64,000 nt of DNA. Source: a virus. The translations under genes and the position numbers were made by a program. Below the pieces are notes generated by a model. It saw only the letters and a list, made by a program, of their open reading frames with translations. It did no database searches and was not told the origin of the DNA. This document shows positions 27,301-34,186 of the stretch, piece after piece. Where the stretch lies: IMG/VR virus record IMGVR_UViG_3300033571_022590, positions 1 to 64,000 of that record; one strand, given 5' to 3'. Position 1 is the first letter of the stretch. Every line of letters starts with the position of its first letter.

Positions 27301-30300
27301 TAAGCAATGTTCCGCCCACCAGTCAGTTATGGGAAACTTGGCCTTATAATCAGTGGTTTGCCAACTACCTTTTGACCCTGACATCAGTGCGAGTGGCACG
27401 CCAGGGTTCTGGATACACCACTGTACCACAGATTACATTTGAGGGCGGTGGCGCAACTACACAAGCCACTGGAGTGGCTGTGATAAACAGCGTGGGTCAG
27501 GTTGTAGCCATCAATGTGACCAACCCCGGCAGCGGCTATAGATCAAGACCCACAGTCAATATCACAGGTGGTAATGGCTCCGGTGCAGAAGCCTACGCTG
27601 TGCTTGACAATCCCTTGGTTCGCGAATTCAAAACTACAATAAGATATGATCGAGTCCAATATCAAACCAGCGTGCAAACCTGGAACAGCGAATCAACCTA
27701 TTTAAATGGAACACTGGTTCGTTATGACAATCAAGTTTGGTCAGCCAGCAACATCGACGGCAGTTCTGCAGTGACCGGACCCACGTTTGATCTTGAAAAC
27801 TGGACCCTGGTAGATGCAGCCACATATCAATATCCAGGATCTGGAGCAAACACTGGTCTAACCGGTGTAGATCGCACAGCAGGTTTGTATGTGCCTGGAT
27901 TTAACAATCCTGGTCTAGACCTCCCACTCTTGGTTGACGGTATTGATTATCCAGGAGTACAGGTCTGGGGTGATTATTTCACTGGTACAGAGCAACTTGA
28001 TGCCATATATCAAAGCAGTTTTAGTGATGTGTTTTTGGGTACCAGACCATCAGATATCAATATAGATGGTGGACAATTTGTAGGACCCTACGAAGGGCAT
28101 GCTCCAGAAGAATTGGTTAATGGCAGTGAATATGACACGCTGGATTTGAGAGTTTATACAAGGCCCGGCAGTGACTGGCAACTAGACGGTCATGGATTCC
28201 AGATAAAAAATATCAACTATATCTATCGTCCTGTCACCAGCAGTAGTCTTAGCTATGCTGGCCAGGTTGAACACCCTGTGGAACTTGTGGTCAGTAATCA
28301 AACCACAGGTAAAGTTTACAATTTTGGTGTGGATTATTTTATCAACTATGCCACACAAAGAGTGGAAATTGTGGCTGGCAAGGCCTCCACGGGCGACATC
28401 ATCAACATCAGTGTGTATGAACTAGGTGGCGGCGCTCAACTTTATAGAGTAAATTACGTTGGTGATGAAATTCCTGAAGGCGAGTTTTTTGTTCCGGTGA
28501 GCAGTGCTGAAATACTGACTATAGCGGTGTTTGTCAACGGTGATATTTCACCAATTCCAAGCTGGGAGCCCTACATAGATGTGCCAGCCTGGGACATCCT
28601 TGAAGCCTATCCAGTCAACAGCATTGTTGAGGACTCAGGCACATATTACCAGGCCATTGACACTGTGCCAGCAGGTACCAGCATAGCTGATCAAGATTAC
28701 TGGGTAGTCTACGTTCCAACCTTGTTGAGCAAGGTCACCATGCCAAATCCTCCGCTGTCTGTTGAAGGTGTTTCTGTAGTAGTGTTTGGCTATAACTATG
28801 TGGCAGCAAATCAACTCATTCGTGGACGTCAATACACTATTAGTAGCGTGGGCAACACCGAGTGGACCACGCTTGGAGCTGTCAACGATAATGTGGGCAC
28901 CACATTTATAAGAAATAACATTGATCTAGGATCTTATGGTACTGGAGTGGCCACCACCAACTTTACCTGGAGTGTGCCAGTCACTCAGCAGGCCACTGTG
29001 ACACCGGCCGTGATCAACATTGGTGGTGTACAACTTGTCAATGAAATGACTGGTACCAATCCTGCCAATATTATTGTCAATGTGAATGGAATCAGACTTA
29101 TTCCTCCCGCTGGTATTGAGTGGATTGGCGACGGAAGCAGTGTGAGTTTTGGTTTGCCACAACGTCTGGGCGCCAGTTTCCAGCAGAGCACTATTAATGC
29201 TACGCAAGACATTCAGGTCTGGATTGATGCCATACCGCAAAGTCAGGCCGCAGGCGATTACTCGGTGACTAACTGGGATGGCAGCAACACTCCAGGTCGA
29301 CAAGTGGTGTTTGCTATCCCCCCAGTACCTGGCGCAAGAATTTTAATTTCTGTCAGTACTTTGGCTGACTACAAGGTAATCACCAACAATATTGGTCCAT
29401 TCCTGGCCTTGAACATAGCACCAACACTGGGCGATTTGATCAGCATCACCAGCTGGAATGATACCAGCCAACAAAATTTGTTGACTCAAGTGTTTGTAGG
29501 ACCCATTGTGTTAGGCACAATTATTGAAGAACCTTTTGACAGCGGAGACTTTGATGCTGGCCTAATCACAGGCGGACCAGGCACATTTGACTACAGCGTG
29601 GGTGCCAGTGTGGCAACCAATCAACTGTATCTTGAAGGCACAGACATCACTGGCACCAGATTGTGGGTGACCTTGAATGGTGAACGTCTGTTTGAAGGTC
29701 AAGATTTTGTGATCACCAACAACGAAATAGTGTTGGCTCAAGGCGCCATAGCACTCAGCGATGTCTTGGCAGTAACACAATTTACTAACAGTGTGGTACC
29801 TGAAAGCTGTGCTTTCCGTGTGTTCCAAGACATGCGTGGCACACAAGCCACATATAGAATAACTTTGGCAACCACCACGGTGTTGACTCAGGATCTTGCT
29901 GCAGATGACGACGTCATCTATGTTGAAAATGCAAGACTTTTAACAGAGCCCAATCTAGTTGAGGGACGTCTCGGTATCATCACCATCAATGGTGAAAGAA
30001 TCATGTATCGAGTGCGTGACATTGCCAACAACACCTTGAGTGAGCTACGTCGTGGCACAGCAGGCACAGCCGCAGCTCCGCATCAAGCTGGAGTAGATGT
30101 CTATGACCTGGGCCGCGGAAATATCCTGGCACCACAATATCAGGATTTTGTTGAAAAAGATTCCACGTACGGGGATGGCAGTACCACAGTATTTGATGCG
30201 CCAAGTTTGACCACGTTTGATTTTGGCGATAGCTCTAGTATATTTGTTGAAAGTATTGAAGTCTATGTGGGCGGAACACGTCAATACACGCTGGGACCCA

Positions 30301-30545
30301 ATCGTTTTGGTGACATTATTCCATGCCAATATCCCTATACCGTAGTAGATGTAAATCCTGTGACCATTGAATTTTATACCGATAGTGATCCAATTGAACC
30401 AGTGTTGCCACCACCACCCGGTGTAGAAATTACAATTTTACAACGTAAAGGGCTGGGCTGGTACGGCCCCGGCGTAGAGGAAACCACTGGAAGAGCCCTG
30501 CAAGAAACCAACACTGCGCAAGCAAGGTTTTTGACTGATAGATAA
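15348..30545 (+). CDS. giant 5065-aa baseplate/tail structural protein (gp7 position)
   Basis: 5065 aa from one uninterrupted 15.2-kb frame. The N-terminus (RSVDFLPEIFRTEANKQFLS, DKYVVELDKTRADYQLEPGV, ESDYYTWDPFVDFDSFVNYS) resembles the long protein that follows gp6 in T4-like marine phages, where T4 has gp7. Visible modules: two VRGGNYTFN-type beta domains (about residues 175-300); a module shared with gp6 (about 588-663); an SLGNTDWNAVAGTTG motif near 845 with a second copy SVGNTEWTTLGAV near 4500; FG-GAP-like propeller repeats with GAP signatures between about 2430 and 3260; and GSGY turn repeats near 4030-4080. No catalytic motif seen. Probably a wedge/tail-fibre-network protein built by domain accretion; an adhesin role for the propeller part is possible. 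Confidence 0.8.
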   Translation: MARTRSVDFLPEIFRTEANKQFLSATLDNLIQEPKFKKTQGFIGRTVGPGVNPNDKYVVELDKTRADYQLEPGVVSLRPDTNEIQEVITYPGMADAISFQGGQGNRADRLYESDYYTWDPFVDFDSFVNYSQYYWVPNGPDAVDVSATGVPITNSITVTRENGVYTFSGVVGDNPTLELVRGGNYTFNVAQNDKETVNYRVTNKGNSSYTIDYQDNPSLTLVRGNTYVFNLTLQGIFPFWIKTQPVLGLANAFNTGVSRNGSTIGLITFTVPQDAPDTLYYIAENQINMQGVLNIVDGIPGTGPGFWIQTSPGVTGQVPTAPNISSRDVFGVINNGEDLGTVTFNVPLKTAQQYYYDLPDFGTPVDLVTDLKFDQINNQRLDVFLAEYGGIDGVSALANRTLIFTNPLTDAVDGGWQRTTRFDPLGQDVANNGLLGSFDSTLYSQTSEIPVDQRYQLYQITLDISNGYAYMQLNRIADIPVLNKFTIRYGDVYSSTNWLKDSSGRFQQIPLLTAVNDILYYQDGNDPEIFGEIKLIDVEGRTTLDINDIIGKKNYTSPNGVVFTNGLKVVFRGLVEPPNYSSGSVVFECSATADEINAITTTNTDILYVGQEVSFQAPTLGGLVAGQTYYVQSIVNQFQFTVSDMIGAGAVALSTATGLMTAVSVNYREYYVAGVGTEINLIPVTELNLYEPYVTDANDSTVIREPATPDYITIDRNSMSRNPWSRSNRWFHVDVINATAAYNNTVPILDNNRRAKRPILQFRPNIRLFNMAPECVEPVDIIDFVVADAFGTVQGSTGYTVDGYELVNGSRIIFAADTDAEVRNKIWLVEFIIPNSATLITADNLSPGLVYTIISLGNTDWNAVAGTTGISYAVGNIITVAEVGTGTGLAEFNQPVINLTLAPDGVVAPDRATHTMNGETGQGISYWYDGVEWIVAQQKLGVNQAPLFNVYDADGVSFSDQIKYPSSDFVGSKLFSYAPGETGILDPVLQIPLKYLTLENVGDIVFDNNLYKDTFVYTRENVSVTLDISSGSAREYNVSMGVSSTNGINSTTSTTSVSTLTATGTEEFARLIGWQNAVTTSKTYQQFKFIYDGTTLKLDVVVLDQFASAVPVIKIYVGSQFQDPSTYIYATNTDSTTITLNKEYVLGDIVEVLVLSDQVSKVAFYQVPLNLENNPLNINSQSFSLGTIRQHYQSICENLPDISGAISGANNTRDLGDIGPYGLIILQQSAPLTLAGYFLRSEKYNIFNSLTYNSREYIKYKNQLLESVTQQQINFQTAGEILDAAIADITAGRVETQSFYWSDMLPSGAVYIQNTYTVSFVTTNVFDTVQVYNFASANYLGLSVYVNDVLITRGMDYVVATDGPRLTIIKMLEIGDTVTIREYSSTYGTFCPNTPTKMGLYPAYLPEITTQRTTTGEQTVLIGHDGSVTKTFGDIRDQVLLEFETRIYNNIKLDGNPCPLLATNVLPGQFRVTGYSTDEINNILNTEFLSFVATNKLNYREQDYNANNEFSYNYSGAQGRLDNKNLLGAWRGIYRYYYDTQQPESTPWQMLGFSEKPVWWDVTYGTVPYTSENFVLWDDLEAGLVRDPAGAYILPEYARPGLSEVIPTGDEGQLLSPFNSVVGTFDQNQFRKSWSLGDGSPVEASWWNSSSYPFAVMRLLALTRPAKFFALFADRDLYRYNTEFDQFLYNNRYRLDANGVEVYGDGISKASYINWIVDYNRQSGLNSTELLTNDLANLDVRLCYRMASFSDKKFIKLFTEKSSPESTNTSFLIPDESYALLLYKNQPFDRASYSSVLIQQVPGGYAVFGYSTYQPYFNILQSQATGKLRTISTAGVSVRVPTFYTSRVAQIPYGYVFTDITAVSDFLLSYGKYLEGQGLSFTNTANGYQLDWNQMVTEFLYWSQQGWEDNCLIAINPLALKLSVSKPFAVVDDIQAQTSENILLDQNRKELPTRNLNIVRMGNEFTVEPANDQTLSFIDLKYTSYEHMIVLDNVSVFGDLIYNPPTGARQSRLNLVAVTTTEWNGSVDAQGFIINQDNVEPWSGHRTYAKGEIVKYKDNYWSAATIVQPSEVFDFNDWLQSDYTQIELGLLPNLANKADQLVNSYNINTANLERDTDLLSYGLIGFRPRQYLAAINLDDVSQVNVYRQFLGTKGTLLSAELFKQVNLGKELAEYEIFENWAVQRAVYGANANRSYFELRLNRALLNASPSLVQVVASQQTSEADQSIQVGDIWRQSYKINSPDILPTTVAVPADTALPTAGYVNLDDVDITVFDISDSASLEANLNEIGVGTSIWVAKVNNYDWDIYRAEAVPGTISHVCDNLDGTSRVIFTLQHGITVGQQVIIRFFDSEVDGVYTVLSVSNLNTINIAFRFTGSRTVVNGIGLAFTLQTMRVAQASDVIDLPYANQIADGTTTWVDDDGNGRWVVLQKQNVFTPVSELSPQILDAEENYGVVVKQAIDKFAAFVGSPRYGFGTGTQTGAVYTYVNNFGTAYQPISPVESGDAIITLATTGVRNLGASIAVGSQAWLAAGAPGSLGGAGQTNSGYVTVIYRDYNTYQAGDNPYVVWQLLTTPGNINTDQGRFGAGITMCANENWLYVAEPDVNRVYAYNRINYQYQFLSALGDGITTSYDISNNIQIDEATQIQVTVNGVLQVLNVNYTVNISFTTVTFTTVPSAGSAVLIARPFLLQLDYAQYYSLTATGATTGTGALFSINRIRGTVEVGIQAGGSGYTNGETLTIPATSFGGGSSPANDVTFVITVVAGKIVQLTGVSYTPPALQSTFSLNELFFTATTLNSFTVLVNDVIQRPHIDYTFNAGTQDLSFLVNPGAGAIIKVRADSYFNYVGEIPTAGLGLQPGDDFGAALSCTTDGRQVMIGAPNCTVDGEVEAGCVYVFDRNVQHFIYTPSSTPTFVLAGSGLTPLAVSVNGQYLIDEATTIVGNPGTYSVSGSTVTINQTLNVGDSIEIETDQFRLLQRITQEQPAQYSNFGQAVDLCSYNCSLYVGAPNSSLQVIKGGVVEREINQARVYGIITSTVSNPTLTAGDTLRVNNVDVIIPSAPNNNIVGLASAINSTAPNATATVTSAGYLTISVTNIDAAVPGNLLQVAPGSVGSAWAALGFDIFSYTQTILSPYAVDFAGFGTSISLDETATTLIVGAPQGTMYLITIFDDGTTDFDANATTFFTTILQSGAVYTYNLLNSANSSASNPDKFVFGEQISITDVAYLDQLGASVDYLSGSLWLGAPGSDVGDSSTSNYGKVFVWQNAERQMTWIPKYIQQPTVDVRLLNSIFLYDRITSSTTEFLDFFNPLQGKILGAARQNIDYIGAVDPAFYNVGPQNILGTTWAANHVGEIWWDISTVRFIDPNQDSIVYASRRWGQIFPGSTVDIYQWIVSTVPPAEYAGPGTPASLVSYTINTVLSDDGSFNTQYFYWVRGLPTVATQKGKTLSTNSISNYIADPRSTGIAYLAPINSSTFALYNCENLIEAQDTILNIEFDQQLNNDNVHVEYELVAQDKSNSFLSDNLYRKLQDSFCGVDSFGNLVPDPTLSPAERYGVQFRPRQSMFVNRFVALKNYITRVNSILRQYPVSENRVLSLLNSKEPLPGVNSGLYNASVPTREILDFQNIYAVPLGYKYLVVSDDTNRGLWTIYQVSPNPTILDSFTSTGSFISGNTLNIGVLTSGTITVGQLVTGIGVESGIIIVSNINGGSSSGSVWVISKITNVPTTNINGAAPRELILFRVQNFNTPDYWSYIDWYLPGYNSSIKPVAEVNNFSELTTLNVPIGSSVQVKANAQGKFEIYLRTDVGYERVALQDGTIEISAEIYDYALGRFGFDLEVFDAQYFDQEPVIETRKIIQAINEELFVGDLEIERNRALVLMFNYVLSEFSAPEWLVKTSLIDVAHKIRELLPFQNFSPDNQEFVVDYIQEVKPYHVQVREFNLQYFGSDTFLGDLVDFDLPAYYDTTLPVPQFVSPVLTPYAIATNDVSNVLSNVPPTSQLWETWPYNQWFANYLLTLTSVRVARQGSGYTTVPQITFEGGGATTQATGVAVINSVGQVVAINVTNPGSGYRSRPTVNITGGNGSGAEAYAVLDNPLVREFKTTIRYDRVQYQTSVQTWNSESTYLNGTLVRYDNQVWSASNIDGSSAVTGPTFDLENWTLVDAATYQYPGSGANTGLTGVDRTAGLYVPGFNNPGLDLPLLVDGIDYPGVQVWGDYFTGTEQLDAIYQSSFSDVFLGTRPSDINIDGGQFVGPYEGHAPEELVNGSEYDTLDLRVYTRPGSDWQLDGHGFQIKNINYIYRPVTSSSLSYAGQVEHPVELVVSNQTTGKVYNFGVDYFINYATQRVEIVAGKASTGDIINISVYELGGGAQLYRVNYVGDEIPEGEFFVPVSSAEILTIAVFVNGDISPIPSWEPYIDVPAWDILEAYPVNSIVEDSGTYYQAIDTVPAGTSIADQDYWVVYVPTLLSKVTMPNPPLSVEGVSVVVFGYNYVAANQLIRGRQYTISSVGNTEWTTLGAVNDNVGTTFIRNNIDLGSYGTGVATTNFTWSVPVTQQATVTPAVINIGGVQLVNEMTGTNPANIIVNVNGIRLIPPAGIEWIGDGSSVSFGLPQRLGASFQQSTINATQDIQVWIDAIPQSQAAGDYSVTNWDGSNTPGRQVVFAIPPVPGARILISVSTLADYKVITNNIGPFLALNIAPTLGDLISITSWNDTSQQNLLTQVFVGPIVLGTIIEEPFDSGDFDAGLITGGPGTFDYSVGASVATNQLYLEGTDITGTRLWVTLNGERLFEGQDFVITNNEIVLAQGAIALSDVLAVTQFTNSVVPESCAFRVFQDMRGTQATYRITLATTTVLTQDLAADDDVIYVENARLLTEPNLVEGRLGIITINGERIMYRVRDIANNTLSELRRGTAGTAAAPHQAGVDVYDLGRGNILAPQYQDFVEKDSTYGDGSTTVFDAPSLTTFDFGDSSSIFVESIEVYVGGTRQYTLGPNRFGDIIPCQYPYTVVDVNPVTIEFYTDSDPIEPVLPPPPGVEITILQRKGLGWYGPGVEETTGRALQETNTAQARFLTDR

Positions 30546-30549
30546 CACG

Positions 30550-30557
30550 GATAAATA
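30550..30557 (+). promoter_or_regulatory. late promoter (GATAAATA)
   Basis: GATAAATA in CGGATAAATAATACACC, 7 of 8 to TATAAATA. It follows the giant gene stop and lies 7 bp before the ATG of the 51-aa gene at 30565. Confidence 0.5.
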
Positions 30558-30564
30558 ATACACC

Positions 30565-30720
30565 ATGTCGAATACAGTACCAAATAAACCAAATTCAGTG
30601 CCCAGCACAAACACCAATAAAACCCGTCGTCCCAATGAAGCCGGTGCATTTCATGTGCAAGCACATGTGAAAATTTTTGATCCTGCTACCAAGACAGTTT
30701 ACGTGGAGAAACGAGCATGA
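30565..30720 (+). CDS. 51-aa protein, partial relative of the adjacent structural protein
   Basis: 51 codons from ATG 30565, after a late-promoter motif and ending in an ATGA overlap with the next gene. The first ~25 residues are Asn/Pro/Thr/Lys-rich and disordered. The last part, VQAHVKIFDPATKTVYVEKR, aligns with residues 11-28 of the neighbour (IEGFVKIHDPVTGEVLVDKK). It thus looks like the beta-hairpin N-terminus of that family standing alone. Function unknown; probably a small virion or assembly component. The context and overlap make translation likely. Confidence 0.65.
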   Translation: MSNTVPNKPNSVPSTNTNKTRRPNEAGAFHVQAHVKIFDPATKTVYVEKRA

Positions 30721-31322
30721 TTCAGCCAGGATTTGCACGCATTGAGGGATTCGTAAAAATACATGATCCTGTCACAGGCGAAGTCCTGGTAGACAAAAAG
30801 AATGCCATTCACTACGAAAATATTTCTATCGCTCTAGCTCAAACTCTTAGTGATAGAAATCTTGGGTACATCTACAGCATGGCCTTTGGCAACGGTGGCA
30901 GCAGTGTGGATCCCACAGGAGTTATCACATATCTGCCGCCCAATACTACGGGACAAAATGCCGACTTGTACAACGAAACCTACAGCAAAGTAGTCAACGA
31001 CAATTCGGCATCAAATACCGATCCTGAAAACAACAAAATGACAGTGTTGCACACCCCGGGCACAGTCTATACTGATATTTTAGTGACCTGTTTGTTGGAT
31101 TATGGTGAGCCACCAGAACAACAGGCATTTGACAACAGCACCAATTTCAACGGGGAATTTGTGTTTGATGAACTTGGGCTCAAATCATGGAACGGCGCCG
31201 TGGATAATTTGCGCTTGATCACCCATGTTATTTTTCACCCGGTTCAGAAGAGTTTGAATAGGCAGATACAAATTGATTACACTTTGCGCATTCAAACCCT
31301 GAGCAACATAAACGCTGTATAA
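30717..31322 (+). CDS. virion structural protein, conserved T4-like type
   Basis: 201 aa. It opens with a beta motif GFVKIHDPVTGEVLVDKKNA, then helix HYENISIALAQTLSD, then IYSMAFGNGGSSVDPTGVIT and FVFDELGLKSWNGA. The pattern (conserved DPxTGEVL start and AFGNGG turn) belongs to a structural protein family found near baseplate and fibre genes of cyanophage-like T4 phages, as I remember it. No enzyme motif. ATGA-coupled to the 51-aa gene that shares its N-terminal motif. The stop codon is followed at once by the next late promoter. Confidence 0.6.
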   Translation: MIQPGFARIEGFVKIHDPVTGEVLVDKKNAIHYENISIALAQTLSDRNLGYIYSMAFGNGGSSVDPTGVITYLPPNTTGQNADLYNETYSKVVNDNSASNTDPENNKMTVLHTPGTVYTDILVTCLLDYGEPPEQQAFDNSTNFNGEFVFDELGLKSWNGAVDNLRLITHVIFHPVQKSLNRQIQIDYTLRIQTLSNINAV

Positions 31323-31325
31323 ATA
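31318..31325 (+). promoter_or_regulatory. exact late promoter TATAAATA before the tail-fibre gene
   Basis: TATAAATA overlapping the stop codon of the preceding gene (GTATAAATATGG). 26 bp separate it from the ATG at 31352, and AGGAACAGGTAA in between supplies the ribosome site. Confidence 0.65.
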
Positions 31326-31351
31326 TGGTATAATAGGAACAGGTAACTGAC

Positions 31352-33151
31352 ATGGCATATACAATTACACTAACTGATGGCACCTTGTTTGCCACAGTCG
31401 CAGACGGTACTGTTAATCAGACCGCTGGATTTTCAAGCACTGCACCACTTACTCTTATCGGTAAAAACTACGCAGGTTACGGTGATTTCTTAGATGAAAA
31501 CTTTATTCGCTTGCTTGAAAACGGCAGCAATACCACAGCCCCGCCCTCTCCACTAACTGGGCAACTTTGGTGGGACAAAGCCAACAATCTTTTAAAGGTC
31601 TACAACGGCGCCACTTTCAAAACCATATCTGCAGCCACAGCTAGTTCCACAGCACCTGCCTCCAATGTGGTTGGTGATCTATGGTATGACACAGTAAATC
31701 AACAGTTGAAAGTATGGACTGGTAGTGCCTTTTTAGTCATTGGTCCTGCATATTCAGCTGGGCAAGGTACTTCGGGCGCTATCCCTGAAACCATTACTGA
31801 CTCTGTAGGTGCCACCAAGTTTATTACCAGTTTATATGTCAATAACAATCGTGTTGGTATTGTGTATGACACTAGTTCGTTTGTACCTCAGGCCAGTCTA
31901 CAATCTACCTTCCCCACAATTTTTCCTGGTATCACACTGACCACCACAAACAGTGCTCAGTTTGCAGGCACCGCCAACAATGCTACCTATCTCAACAGTT
32001 TGACCTCCAGTCAGTTCATGCGCAGTGATACCAACACCAGTACCACTGGTGTGTTGCGTGTGCTCAATAATTCAGGCATGTTTGTGGGTGCAGGTAATGC
32101 TACCAATATCACACAAAGCGGCAACGATGGTCTTATTAGCGGTACAATCAGCACAGGTAATGTTATAATTCAAGCCAACGTGGGCGGAGTGCCATATGTT
32201 GTGGCTACAGCTCAGGGTGCCAGCGGTAACCTGGCCATTGGTAACGCAGCCACAGTGGGCACCACACTCAGTGTAGGCGGCAACATTACTGGCGGCAATT
32301 TGGTCACAGCAGGAGTCATCACAGCCACAGCCAATATCACTGGTGGAAATATTTTGACAGCGGCTCTAGTGCAAGGCGGAAATGTCAGCGCAGTTGCCAA
32401 CGTACAGGGCGGCAATCTACGCACCTCGGGCATAATCAGTGCTACTGGCACAATTACTTCGGCAGCAAATATTTCTGGTCAATTCTTTATAGGTAACGGT
32501 AGCCAACTTACTGGTTTAAGTGCTGCGGTTAGTGTACAAAAGATATCCAGCGGCACTTCAGAAGTCAACATTGGTGTACCTAACGGCAATGCCAATGTAT
32601 CAATCGCAGGTACCTCCAACGTGGCAGTGTTTACCACAACTGGTGCTATCCTAACTGGCTTGAGTGTGCCCAGCATTGACAAAACAGGTACCAACGCCGT
32701 GGGTAATATTGGATCAGTCAGCAACTACTTTAACCGCATATTTGCCACAGCAACTACAGCACTCTACGCTGACGTGGCCGAGCGATTTGAAGCAGATGAA
32801 ATTCTTGAAGCCGGTACTGTGGTTGAACTGGGCGGCGCTAAAGAAATTACTCGTGCTCAACAGGAATTAAGTGAGAATGTGTTTGGAGTCATAAGTACAC
32901 GTGCAGCTTATTTGATGAATGGTGGTGCTGGCAATGACCATACACATCCCCCAGTGGCAATGACAGGACGTGTACCAGTACAAGTTATTGGTACTGTACG
33001 CAAAGGCGATCGTTTGGTCTCAGCTGGCAATGGAATAGCCAGAAGTGCCAAGATTGGTGAAGCCACTGCATTCAATGTGATTGGCAGAGCATTAGTGGAC
33101 AAGCACACGCCAGATCTTGGAACACTAGAAGCCATTGTCACAATAAAATAA
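31352..33151 (+). CDS. tail fibre protein with C-terminal G2-peptidase/chaperone-type domain
   Basis: 599 aa. N-terminal attachment module: TLIGKNYAGYGDFLDENFIR, LLENGSNTTAPPSPLTGQLW, WDKANNLLKVYNG, with a second GDLWYDTVNQQLKVW copy. The middle (about 240-420) is a regular beta-helix of short repeats such as ITGGNLVTAGVITATANITG. C-terminus: ALYADVAERFEADEILEAGT, VVELGG, NVFGVIS, AAYLMNGG, MTGRVPVQVIGTVRKGDRLV. This matches the peptidase-G2/intramolecular-chaperone-like domain that ends many marine phage fibres and may be cleaved after trimerisation. Likely a host-recognition fibre. Own late promoter and Shine-Dalgarno. Confidence 0.8.
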   Translation: MAYTITLTDGTLFATVADGTVNQTAGFSSTAPLTLIGKNYAGYGDFLDENFIRLLENGSNTTAPPSPLTGQLWWDKANNLLKVYNGATFKTISAATASSTAPASNVVGDLWYDTVNQQLKVWTGSAFLVIGPAYSAGQGTSGAIPETITDSVGATKFITSLYVNNNRVGIVYDTSSFVPQASLQSTFPTIFPGITLTTTNSAQFAGTANNATYLNSLTSSQFMRSDTNTSTTGVLRVLNNSGMFVGAGNATNITQSGNDGLISGTISTGNVIIQANVGGVPYVVATAQGASGNLAIGNAATVGTTLSVGGNITGGNLVTAGVITATANITGGNILTAALVQGGNVSAVANVQGGNLRTSGIISATGTITSAANISGQFFIGNGSQLTGLSAAVSVQKISSGTSEVNIGVPNGNANVSIAGTSNVAVFTTTGAILTGLSVPSIDKTGTNAVGNIGSVSNYFNRIFATATTALYADVAERFEADEILEAGTVVELGGAKEITRAQQELSENVFGVISTRAAYLMNGGAGNDHTHPPVAMTGRVPVQVIGTVRKGDRLVSAGNGIARSAKIGEATAFNVIGRALVDKHTPDLGTLEAIVTIK

Positions 33152-33163
33152 AAGGAAACTAGA

Positions 33164-34132
33164 ATGACGTATGTAGCTGGTGGTTTGATTCAAGCCACAG
33201 ATTATAATGGGTTTGTAAGTACCACTGCAGGGGCAAACGTCAACGCCACATGGAGTACCGGAGTAAGCGATGCTGGATACGGTCAATCGGCATTGGCCAC
33301 AGTGTCTGCTGCCACCACAGTAACTGCCACACAGTGGGCCAGCCTGGTCAATACTATTACCTCTATGGCCAATCATCAAGGTACTGTTCCAAGTGCATCA
33401 AGAACTGCACCAGTGACTGGCAATCTAATACAAATTTTTGCTGGTATAAACACAGACCTTACCAATTTGTACAGTAATCGTGGAAACGCAATTGCATCTG
33501 GAGCACAGTTCACAGGCTGGACCGGCACAAATTCTAAAACCACTACCACCACTGGTGCAACCTGGACCATTACCTTTACCAATACCATTACATTTGCCAG
33601 TGTTGATGCTGCCAGATATTTTTGGAACGCTGGTGGCCTTGTCAAAATTGACGTAAGCAAAACAGCCACTGGACAAACTGGTGATCCTGAGTGGAATGAT
33701 CTTGCCAATACTTTGTGTGGTGATATCTGGATTTCAGGTCGTATTGCTGGTGGTGCACAAACCATTGGTGGTGTAATTTATACCGGAGTGACCAAGATTG
33801 GTGGCACAGGCACTCCAGCAACTTTGGCAACCACATCTGGTTGGTATAATTTGACCACAACAGATACCATAATTTACAAACAGTTTGCTGACACGGCACC
33901 CTATACCAGCAACTTTATTCAACATTCGGCTCGCACAGCCGGTTCAGGAACTCAGCTTATTATCACTACATTATGGTCAGCCAGCGACGGAGATCCAATT
34001 TCGGGCGGCACTGCCAGCTCGGGTGCAACTCCTGGTACAGCACCCACTACAATTGTAACTTACTACCCGCCTAGCACCACTTACCTGACTCAAACCTGGG
34101 GAATCCCTGCAGTAGCAGCCACCACGGTTTAA
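33164..34132 (+). CDS. putative tail-associated structural protein
   Basis: 322 aa, Thr/Ser/Ala/Gly-rich (many TTT, TATT and GTG runs), as in fibre or adhesin proteins. N-terminus TYVAGGLIQATDYNGFV. A helical stretch TATQWASLVNTITSMANHQG and a jelly-roll-like region (WTITFTNTITFASVDAARYF, WNAGGLVKIDVSKT) follow. No named domain recognised. It starts 12 bp after the tail fibre with AAAGGA as ribosome site and is probably on the same late transcript. Likely a fibre tip or receptor-contact protein; this is inferred from position and composition. Confidence 0.55.
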   Translation: MTYVAGGLIQATDYNGFVSTTAGANVNATWSTGVSDAGYGQSALATVSAATTVTATQWASLVNTITSMANHQGTVPSASRTAPVTGNLIQIFAGINTDLTNLYSNRGNAIASGAQFTGWTGTNSKTTTTTGATWTITFTNTITFASVDAARYFWNAGGLVKIDVSKTATGQTGDPEWNDLANTLCGDIWISGRIAGGAQTIGGVIYTGVTKIGGTGTPATLATTSGWYNLTTTDTIIYKQFADTAPYTSNFIQHSARTAGSGTQLIITTLWSASDGDPISGGTASSGATPGTAPTTIVTYYPPSTTYLTQTWGIPAVAATTV

Positions 34133-34151
34133 TCAAAACAGCCGTAAATTC

Positions 34152-34180
34152 TTTACTTTTACAGCAGTATCTTGTATAAT
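34152..34180 (+). promoter_or_regulatory. sigma70-type promoter at the head of the accessory operon
   Basis: TTTACT (34152-34157), 17-bp spacer, TATAAT (34175-34180; perfect -10). It is the only recognisable promoter before a 17-kb run of overlapping genes ending at 51428. The first ATG (34187) is 7 bp after the -10 box, close to the expected transcription start. Confidence 0.65.
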
Positions 34181-34186
34181 CAGAAG

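Noticed and set aside
15348-30545. Possible intein or frameshift in the giant gene
   Set aside because: No intein splice motifs (Cys/Ser start with HN-C/S/T end and the DOD block) were noticed and the frame is continuous, so it was taken as one structural gene.
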